Of a stretch of 64,000 bases of DNA, positions 58,660 through 64,000 are shown piece after piece. The DNA lies in NCBI RefSeq assembly GCF_007988825.1, contig NZ_BJUW01000003.1, positions 186,001 to 250,000 on the forward strand. Direction: 5' to 3'. Position 1 is the first letter of the stretch, and each line of letters begins with the position of its first letter. The notes under the pieces are model-generated. The model had not been told where the DNA came from, did no database searches, and saw nothing but the letters and a program-made list of their open reading frames with translations. The DNA comes from Microbacterium aerolatum (GTDB taxonomy: Bacteria; Actinomycetota; Actinomycetes; Actinomycetales; Microbacteriaceae). The translations under genes and the position numbers were made by a program.

Positions 58660-59067
58660 ATGGTCCGCGGATACCGTGACCGCGCCGACGACAGTCTCCT
58701 GACCCTCCTCGGCGATCTCCCAGAGCTCGTCACGAAGCTGGTCAAGGCCGAGGTCGACGCCGCAAAGGCGTGGATCTCGCGAACCGCGAAGGATGCCGGA
58801 ATCGGCGGCGTCTGGTTCGTCATCGCGCTGTTCTTCCTGTTCTGGCTCGTGCCGATGATCCTCGTGTTCGCCGTCGCAGGGCTGTCGTCCTGGTGGCCGG
58901 TGTGGCTCTCCGCGCTGGCCGTCATCGGCCTGCTGCTCCTGTGCGTGATCGTGTGCGTGCTGTTCGGCCTGCTGAAATTCCGCAAGGTCCTGCGCCGTGA
59001 GAACCCAGGGCAGGCCGTCGCGACCGATATCCGACTTGTGAAGGAGGCCGGTGATGAGCATCCCTGA
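58660..59067 (+). CDS. Holin-X-like small membrane protein
   Basis: This 135-residue protein is of the actinobacterial Holin-X superfamily kind: LLTLLGDLPELVTKLVKAEV as an amphipathic N-terminus, then two membrane helices (WFVIALFFLFWLVPMILVFA, VWLSALAVIGLLLLCVIVCV) and a charged tail. Such proteins are chromosomal and common, not evidence of a phage. The ATG has GGGAAG upstream, and the stop of the ytxH-like gene is just before it. Confidence 0.8.
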   Translation: MVRGYRDRADDSLLTLLGDLPELVTKLVKAEVDAAKAWISRTAKDAGIGGVWFVIALFFLFWLVPMILVFAVAGLSSWWPVWLSALAVIGLLLLCVIVCVLFGLLKFRKVLRRENPGQAVATDIRLVKEAGDEHP

Positions 59068-59329
59068 GTCCGCGCTGCCCCGCACCGCAGTTCCCGCCGG
59101 GATCAACGATCCCGTGCAGTCCGCGCGCGCCGAGCTGAAGGCGGCGCTGGCCGCCATCGAGATCAAGGGCAACTTCCCGCGCCGCATCGAGAAGGCGTCC
59201 AAGCGCGGTGCGGCGAAGGCGCGTGCCTTCGCCGACCGCAATCCGGTCGGGGCGATCGCCGCTGCCGTCGGGGTCGCGGCTGCCGTCGGCGGACTGGTCT
59301 GGGGCATCGCCCGCGCCATCGCCCGCTGA
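59054..59329 (+). CDS. DUF3618-like protein
   Basis: The 91-residue protein has the DUF3618 pattern: an N-terminal DPVQSARAELKAALAAIEIK helix, basic RIEKASKRGAAKARAFADRN and a C-terminal membrane helix (VGAIAAAVGVAAAVGGLVWG). ATG at 59054 has AAGGAGG upstream and overlaps the holin-like gene by 14 bases. With the two preceding genes it forms a small envelope operon, a combination frequent in actinobacteria, function unknown. Confidence 0.8.
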   Translation: MSIPESALPRTAVPAGINDPVQSARAELKAALAAIEIKGNFPRRIEKASKRGAAKARAFADRNPVGAIAAAVGVAAAVGGLVWGIARAIAR

Positions 59330-59389
59330 CCGATCCGGGTCGCTGGGGCCATCGAGGGCCGCGCATTCGCTCCCCGTCCCGGAAAGAGG

Positions 59390-59395
59390 CAGACT
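59390..59395 (+). promoter_or_regulatory. -10-like hexamer of chdC
   Basis: CAGACT ends 6 bases before ATG 59402; GGGAGA in between could also serve as a ribosome site of a short leader. Confidence 0.4.
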
Positions 59396-59401
59396 GGGAG
59401 A

Positions 59402-60079
59402 ATGTCCGAAGTGAGTGAACAGAACCCGTCCGGTTTCACCCTCTGGGCCGTCTGGCGACGAAACCCCGATGCCCCCGTCGCCGGGACGGACGCCACTGAG
59501 CTCGAGACCATCGTCGGCCATATCGAGGATGCCGGCGTCACCGTTCGCGGCTTCTACGACGTCTCCGGGCTGAAGGCCGATGCCGACCTCATGGTCTGGC
59601 TGCACGGCGACACGGCGGAAGAACTGCAGAAGGCTCTGCGCCGACTGCGCCGCACGGAACTGCTGCGCACTCTGCTGCCGGTGTGGAACGTGATGGGCGC
59701 GCACCGCGACGCCGAGTTCAATCGCGCCCACGTGCCCGGGTTCCTGCGCGGCGTCGAGCCGAAGGGGTGGCTGTGCCTGTACCCGTTCGTGCGCACGCCG
59801 GAGTGGTACCTCGCGCCTGAAGAGGATCGTCGCAAGATGCTCGCCGACCACGGCCGCAAGGGTGCCGCGTTCAAGGGCGTCATCGCCAACACCGTCGCCG
59901 CCTTCGCGCTGGGCGACTACGAGTGGCTGCTGCCGCTCGAGGCCGACGATGTCACCGAACTCGTCGATCTGATGCGTGACCTGCGCTACACCGATGCGCG
60001 CCGTTACGTGAAGGAAGAGGTGCCGTTCTACACCGGCAGGCGCCTCCGCTTCGACGAGATCGCGGACGTCCTCCAGTAG
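59402..60079 (+). CDS. chdC: Coproheme decarboxylase
   Basis: The 225-residue protein has the chlorite-dismutase-fold ChdC (HemQ) features: FYDVSGLKADADLMVWLHGD early, PKGWLCLYPFVRTPEWY with the catalytic Tyr region, and MLADHG...GVIANTVAAFALGDYEW with the proximal His in ADHG. It makes heme b from coproheme in the Gram-positive pathway. Its presence with cgoX shows that the coproporphyrin route is used, so a cpfC ferrochelatase must exist elsewhere. It lies 7 bases before hemC. Confidence 0.94.
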   Translation: MSEVSEQNPSGFTLWAVWRRNPDAPVAGTDATELETIVGHIEDAGVTVRGFYDVSGLKADADLMVWLHGDTAEELQKALRRLRRTELLRTLLPVWNVMGAHRDAEFNRAHVPGFLRGVEPKGWLCLYPFVRTPEWYLAPEEDRRKMLADHGRKGAAFKGVIANTVAAFALGDYEWLLPLEADDVTELVDLMRDLRYTDARRYVKEEVPFYTGRRLRFDEIADVLQ

Positions 60080-60086
60080 GCCCGCC

Positions 60087-61079
60087 ATGTCCACCCCCAT
60101 TCGTCTCGGCACACGCCGAAGCGCTCTCGCCCAGGCGCAGTCCGGACACGTCGCTGCCGCCCTCGAGAGGATCTCCGGACGCAGGGTCGAACTCGTCCCG
60201 ATCGTCTCCGAGGGCGACACCAATCGTGCATCCCTCTCGGAGATCGGCGGACTCGGCGTCTTCGCCACCCGACTGCGCGAGGCACTGCTCGCCGGTCAGT
60301 GCGACTTCCTCGTCCACTCCCTGAAGGATCTGCCCACCGCAGTCCCCGAAGGGCTCTTCATCGCCGCGACCCCGCCCCGCGAGGACGCCCGCGATGTCGT
60401 GATCACCCGCGACGGCACGCCGCTGCACGCGCTGCGGGCCGGTGCCAAGGTGGGCACGGGGTCGCCCCGGCGCATCGCTCAGGTCCGTCTGCGCTCACCG
60501 CGGTCAGAGGTCGTCGACATCCGCGGCAACGTCGACTCGCGTCTTGCGCGCGTGGAGACCGGTGAACTGGATGCCGTCATCCTCGCCGCAGCAGGGCTGT
60601 CCCGCCTCGGCTCGGAGACCACTCTCAAGCGGGAGGAGCTCGGGCTCGCCGAGTGGCCGACCGCCCCGGGGCAGGGTTCGCTCGCCGTCGAGACCACCGT
60701 GGATGCGGCATCCGACCTGCGCGCAGCGCTCGCCGAGCTCGACGACGAGGACACCCGTCTGGCCATCACCGTGGAGCGTGCGATCCTCGAGGGATTGGAT
60801 GCCGGATGCCAGGCGCCGATGGCCGCACACGCCGTCGTCACCGGCGACTCGATGCGGGTCCGGACGATCGTCTACGACCCGGCCAGCGAACGGCGGATCG
60901 GGCTCGACGTCACTGAATCCCTGAACCGGGGGTATATTCGGAGTCACGGCAGTGGCGACGATGCGGATGCTGCCGATGGTGCGGACCCGAATCGCGCAGC
61001 ACGCGAGTTCGGGCTTTCTGTCGCCCGTCGGCTGCTCGAACAAGGGGCGGCCGACCTCGTACCCCGAGAGCAATCCTGA
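60087..61079 (+). CDS. hemC: Hydroxymethylbilane synthase
   Basis: The 330-residue enzyme has LGTRRSALAQAQSGHVAAAL at the N-terminus, the conserved FLVHSLKDLPTAVPEGL, TGSPRRIAQVRLRSP and, near residue 240, GLDAGCQAPMAAH with the Cys that holds the dipyrromethane cofactor. It condenses four porphobilinogens. The C-terminal 25 residues are acidic. Its stop shares one base with the hemD ATG (TGATG). Confidence 0.95.
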   Translation: MSTPIRLGTRRSALAQAQSGHVAAALERISGRRVELVPIVSEGDTNRASLSEIGGLGVFATRLREALLAGQCDFLVHSLKDLPTAVPEGLFIAATPPREDARDVVITRDGTPLHALRAGAKVGTGSPRRIAQVRLRSPRSEVVDIRGNVDSRLARVETGELDAVILAAAGLSRLGSETTLKREELGLAEWPTAPGQGSLAVETTVDAASDLRAALAELDDEDTRLAITVERAILEGLDAGCQAPMAAHAVVTGDSMRVRTIVYDPASERRIGLDVTESLNRGYIRSHGSGDDADAADGADPNRAAREFGLSVARRLLEQGAADLVPREQS

Positions 61080-61879
61080 TGACCACGACACCCGAATCGA
61101 AGCATGAGAAGCCGTTGAGCGGCTGGCGCGTCCTCGTCCCGCGAGGAGGCCCGTGGGGCGACGGCGTCGCCGCGTCCCTGCGTGCCCAGGGGGCCGTCCC
61201 GGTCGTCGCTCCGCTGATCAACTTCGGCCCGACCACAGACCAGGCCGCTCTCGACGACGCGCTCGAGAAGCTGGCCGCCGGCGGCTTCGACTGGCTCACC
61301 GTCACCAGCGCCACCACGGTGGACGTGCTCTTCGCGCATCGCGCCGTCGTGCCGAAGTCGACGAAGATCGCCGCGGTCGGCGAGACCACCGCGACCGCCC
61401 TCCAGGCCGTCGGCTATGAGGTCGCGCTCGTCCCCGAGACCGACAACTCTGCCGAGGGCATGGCGCAGCAGCTCATCGCACTCGAGCCCGAACCCCGTCG
61501 CATCCTGACCCTGCGCAGCGAGATCGCCAAGCCCGTCCTCACCCGTTCGCTCATCGCCGCGGGGCACGACGTGTCGAGCATCGTGGCCTACCGCACGGTC
61601 GGGGTGCCGGTCACGGATCGCATCCGTCGCGACGTCGACAGCGGACGCATCAACGCGATCCTCATCACCAGCGGTTCGGTGGCGCAGCAGGTGCGGGAGC
61701 AGTTCCCCGACATCCCTAACGAGACACTGCTCGCCGCGATCGGCCCCCGCACGGCGAAGGACGCCCGCCGGGCCGGGCTTCCGATCACCGTCGTCGCCGA
61801 CAAGCAGACCGTCGACGCGCTGATCGACGCCGTCTCGCACTTCACTCTCCCGCACGCAGCAGACGAGTTCGCGCCGTGA
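61079..61879 (+). CDS. hemD: Uroporphyrinogen III synthase
   Basis: This 266-residue protein has two Rossmann-like lobes of the HemD fold: [32 protein letters not shown] and [18 protein letters not shown] in the first half, and [49 protein letters not shown] in the second. HemD sequences diverge widely, but order between hemC and hemB and these patterns make it safe. Its stop overlaps the hemB GTG by 4 bases. Confidence 0.92.
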   Translation: MTTTPESKHEKPLSGWRVLVPRGGPWGDGVAASLRAQGAVPVVAPLINFGPTTDQAALDDALEKLAAGGFDWLTVTSATTVDVLFAHRAVVPKSTKIAAVGETTATALQAVGYEVALVPETDNSAEGMAQQLIALEPEPRRILTLRSEIAKPVLTRSLIAAGHDVSSIVAYRTVGVPVTDRIRRDVDSGRINAILITSGSVAQQVREQFPDIPNETLLAAIGPRTAKDARRAGLPITVVADKQTVDALIDAVSHFTLPHAADEFAP

Positions 61880-62889
61880 GCTTCCCCGCTGCCGGCTTCC
61901 CCGCGATCCGCCCAAGGCGTCTGCGCCGGTCGCCTGCGGTCCGCGCGATCGCTCGTGAGACGTCGCTCGAGTCGCGACAGCTCGTGCTGCCGATGTTCGT
62001 GCGCGAAGGACTGACCGAGGCCGTGCCGATCTCGTCGATGCCCGGCGTCGCGCAGCACACGATGGACTCGTTGCGCCGTGCTGCGGTGGAGGCGGCTGAA
62101 GCGGGCGTCGGCGGCGTGATGCTGTTCGGCGTTCCCGCCGTGCGCGATGCGATCGGCTCGGGTGCGGATGATCCAGACGGCATCCTCAACGTCGCCACCC
62201 GCGCGCTGGTCTCGGAGGTCGGCGACGCGCTGGTCGTGCAGACCGACCTGTGCCTGGACGAGTTCACCGACCACGGCCACTGCGGGGTGCTCGCCCCTTC
62301 GACAGGCTCAGGGACCGACCCCGTAATCGACAACGACGCGACCCTGGAGCGCTACGTCGCAATGGCGCTCGCGCAGGCGCGCGCCGGCTCCCACCTGCTG
62401 GGGCTCTCCGGCATGATGGACGGCCAGGTCGCCGCGATCCGCAAGGGACTGGATGCCGAGGGCTTCACCGACACGCTGCTGCTCGGCTACGCCGCCAAGT
62501 ACGCCAGCGCGTTCTACGGTCCGTTCCGCGAGGCCGTCGACTCGCAGCTCGAGGGCGACCGCCGCACCTACCAGCTCGATCCGGGCAACCGCCGCGAGGG
62601 CGTCCGCGAGGCGCTGATCGACGAGGCAGAGGGCGCCGACGTCGTGATGGTCAAGCCCGCGATGAGCTTCCTCGACGTGCTGCGCGAGGTGCGCGACGCC
62701 GTGCAGGTGCCGGTATGGGCGTACCAGATCTCCGGCGAGTACGCGATGATCGAGGCCGCTGCCGCAAACGGCTGGATCGATCGCCGTGCCGCGGTGCTCG
62801 AGTCGCTGCTGTCGATCCGGCGCGCCGGCGCAGACGCGGTCCTCACGTACTGGGCGACCGAGGCGGCGCACTGGCTCCGCGAACGCTGA
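61876..62889 (+). CDS. hemB: Delta-aminolevulinic acid dehydratase
   Basis: The 337-residue enzyme has [11 protein letters not shown], the metal-site stretch [16 protein letters not shown] (an Asp in one Zn-ligand place, an actinobacterial form), both Schiff-base lysine regions [15 protein letters not shown] and [13 protein letters not shown]. It makes porphobilinogen. Right after CGVL an in-frame copy of a genomic repeat gives [10 protein letters not shown] before VIDNDATL, lengthening the loop by about ten residues. The GTG start is coupled to hemD. Confidence 0.94.
   Translation: MSFPAAGFPAIRPRRLRRSPAVRAIARETSLESRQLVLPMFVREGLTEAVPISSMPGVAQHTMDSLRRAAVEAAEAGVGGVMLFGVPAVRDAIGSGADDPDGILNVATRALVSEVGDALVVQTDLCLDEFTDHGHCGVLAPSTGSGTDPVIDNDATLERYVAMALAQARAGSHLLGLSGMMDGQVAAIRKGLDAEGFTDTLLLGYAAKYASAFYGPFREAVDSQLEGDRRTYQLDPGNRREGVREALIDEAEGADVVMVKPAMSFLDVLREVRDAVQVPVWAYQISGEYAMIEAAAANGWIDRRAAVLESLLSIRRAGADAVLTYWATEAAHWLRER
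62295..62316 (-). repeat. Dispersed repeat core inside hemB
   Basis: Minus-strand copy, identical over 22 bases to 38479-38500 in the M13 peptidase gene. On the hemB strand it is read in frame as the core of PSTGSGT. Confidence 0.8.
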
Positions 62890-62896
62890 CCGCTTC

Positions 62897-62965
62897 TGCG
62901 GGTCGTTGAGCGCAGGCGCGCAGCGCCGAAGACGAAACGGGCTGAGCGAGCGCAGCGAGTCGAAG
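62897..62965 (+). repeat. REP-like intergenic element between hemB and hemL
   Basis: It begins TGCGGGTCGTTGAGCG and ends GCGCAGCGAGTCGAAG, closely matching 2685-2754. It fills most of the hemB-hemL gap. Confidence 0.75.
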
Positions 62966-63005
62966 CCAGACACAGATCGAAGCCGCACACTTCTGAGGAG
63001 GCATC

Positions 63006-64000
63006 ATGACTGATCGCAACGACGAGCTGTTCTCCGCCGCGCGCGCGGTGACCCCCGGCGGCGTGAATTCGCCGGTGCGAGCGTACGGCTCCGTCGGCGG
63101 GACGCCCAGGTTCCTGGCATCCGCCCGCGGCGCATACGTGACGGATGCCGAAGGTCGCGAGTACGTCGACCTGGTGGCCTCCTGGGGGCCTGCGCTGCTC
63201 GGGCACGCGCATCCCGAGGTCGTCGCCGCCGTCCAGGAGGCCGCGACCCGCGGACTGTCGTTCGGCGCTCCCACCGAGGGCGAGGTGGCACTCGCCCGCA
63301 AGATCACCGAGCGCGTGCGGCTCGGCGACCTCGCACCGATCGAACGCGTGCGCCTCGTCTCGACCGGCACCGAAGCCACCATGACCGCGATCAGACTCGC
63401 CCGAGGCGCGACCGGACGCGACCTGCTCGTGAAGTTCGCGGGTCACTACCACGGCCACTCCGACGGCCTGCTCGCCGAGGCCGGTTCAGGCGTCGCGACG
63501 CTCGCACTGCCCGGCTCGGCCGGCGTCCCTGCACCTATCGCCGCGCAGACGCTGGTGATCGGCTACAACGACCCTGCGGGGCTCGAGGCCGTGTTCGCCG
63601 AGCACGGCGACCGGATCGCCGCCGTCATCGTCGAGGCCGCGTCGGCGAACATGGGCGTCGTCGTGCCCGACCCCGGATTCAACCGGTTCATCGCCGACAC
63701 CGCCCACGCGCACGGCGCGCTGATGATCCTCGACGAGGTGCTCACCGGGTTCCGCGTGCACCACGCCGGCTTCTGGGCACTGCAGGCTGCGACGGGCGAG
63801 GAGTACCTGCCCGACATCATCACGTTCGGCAAGGTCATCGGTGGAGGGATGCCGCTGGCCGCCCTCGGCGGTCGTGCCGAGGTCATGGACATGCTCGCCC
63901 CGACGGGCCCCGTCTACCAGGCGGGCACCCTGTCCGGGAACCCGCTGTCCGTCGCCGCCGGACTCGAGACGCTGCGTCTGGCCACACCCGCCGTGTACGC
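63006..64000 (+). CDS. hemL: Glutamate-1-semialdehyde 2,1-aminomutase, truncated by window edge
   Basis: The visible 331 codons have [43 protein letters not shown] and the PLP lysine in [18 protein letters not shown]. The enzyme converts glutamate semialdehyde, made by HemA, to 5-aminolevulinate. The ATG at 63006 has GAGGAGG upstream. The gene runs off the right edge. It closes the visible heme operon, after a REP-like repeat. Confidence 0.95.
   Translation, partial: MTDRNDELFSAARAVTPGGVNSPVRAYGSVGGTPRFLASARGAYVTDAEGREYVDLVASWGPALLGHAHPEVVAAVQEAATRGLSFGAPTEGEVALARKITERVRLGDLAPIERVRLVSTGTEATMTAIRLARGATGRDLLVKFAGHYHGHSDGLLAEAGSGVATLALPGSAGVPAPIAAQTLVIGYNDPAGLEAVFAEHGDRIAAVIVEAASANMGVVVPDPGFNRFIADTAHAHGALMILDEVLTGFRVHHAGFWALQAATGEEYLPDIITFGKVIGGGMPLAALGGRAEVMDMLAPTGPVYQAGTLSGNPLSVAAGLETLRLATPAVY

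Noticed and set aside
58660..59067. Holin-like gene taken as prophage evidence
   Set aside because: It belongs to a common chromosomal Holin-X-like family with YtxH and DUF3618 partners; no integrase, tail or lysis genes are near.
1..64000. CRISPR array, tRNA or rRNA genes, insertion sequences
   Set aside because: I saw no regularly spaced repeats, no cloverleaf with CCA-type 3' end, and no transposase or rRNA-like sequence, though a reading by eye could miss a tRNA.

Overview
The window is about 70% G+C and looks like a chromosomal segment of a high-GC actinobacterium, most likely Microbacterium or a near relative in the Microbacteriaceae. Supporting signs are GTG starts, ATGA/GTGA start-stop overlaps, many apparently leaderless genes with a TANNNT hexamer 6-7 nt before the start codon, a coproporphyrin-type heme gene set with chdC (hemQ), and short dispersed repeats built on a CTGAGCCTGTCGAAG core. 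Genes are tightly packed; no gene-free stretch exceeds 300 bases. I found no tRNA, rRNA, CRISPR array, insertion sequence or prophage.

Layout: 1-2.5 kb is the end of a phenylacetate-type catabolic cluster (paaZ start, 3-hydroxyacyl-CoA dehydrogenase, enoyl-CoA hydratase) with a divergent TetR/PaaR-like regulator and a candidate operator. A nitroreductase (2.8-3.4 kb) precedes a minus-strand peptide-uptake operon (3.5-10.5 kb): binding lipoprotein, M14 carboxypeptidase, two permeases, a GbsR/MarR-type regulator and a fused double ATPase. Next come an ABC-2 exporter pair, a BenE-like transporter, an FMN reductase, a two-component system, a VOC protein, a RibD-like reductase and exonuclease III (10.8-18.9 kb). 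From 18.9 to 24.1 kb a plus-strand operon with a PHO-box-like promoter encodes a HAD phosphatase, a PhnD-C-E-E-type ABC importer and an RpiR regulator.

The middle (24-36 kb) holds pyrE, a ROK kinase, anmK, a YdeI-like protein with a tiny coupled membrane protein, a NagD-like phosphatase, a DtxR regulator, a TrmH-like methyltransferase, a second two-component system, membrane proteins and a MATE exporter. From 36 to 50 kb there are a DUF1992 protein, an M13 metallopeptidase, a beta-lactamase-fold protein that has lost its catalytic residues, a MarR/reductase pair with repeated operators, an MFS exporter, a GNAT protein, a HIT-like protein, glyS with a clear terminator, a class C beta-lactamase-like hydrolase, a CrtI-like oxidoreductase with a coupled SRPBCC protein, and a HhH-GPD protein.

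At 49.8-50.6 kb lies a two-gene HEPN/MNT toxin-antitoxin module whose antitoxin carries an N-terminal HTH; a perfect palindrome covers both its predicted -10 and its start codon. A third two-component system with an unusual two-membrane-module kinase follows, then a SipW-like signal peptidase. The right end (54.2-64 kb) is the heme locus: divergent hemA, then hemE, cgoX, three small envelope-type genes, chdC, hemC, hemD, hemB and the start of hemL. Together these make coproheme-pathway intermediates and end in heme, but no ferrochelatase (cpfC/hemH) gene is in view.
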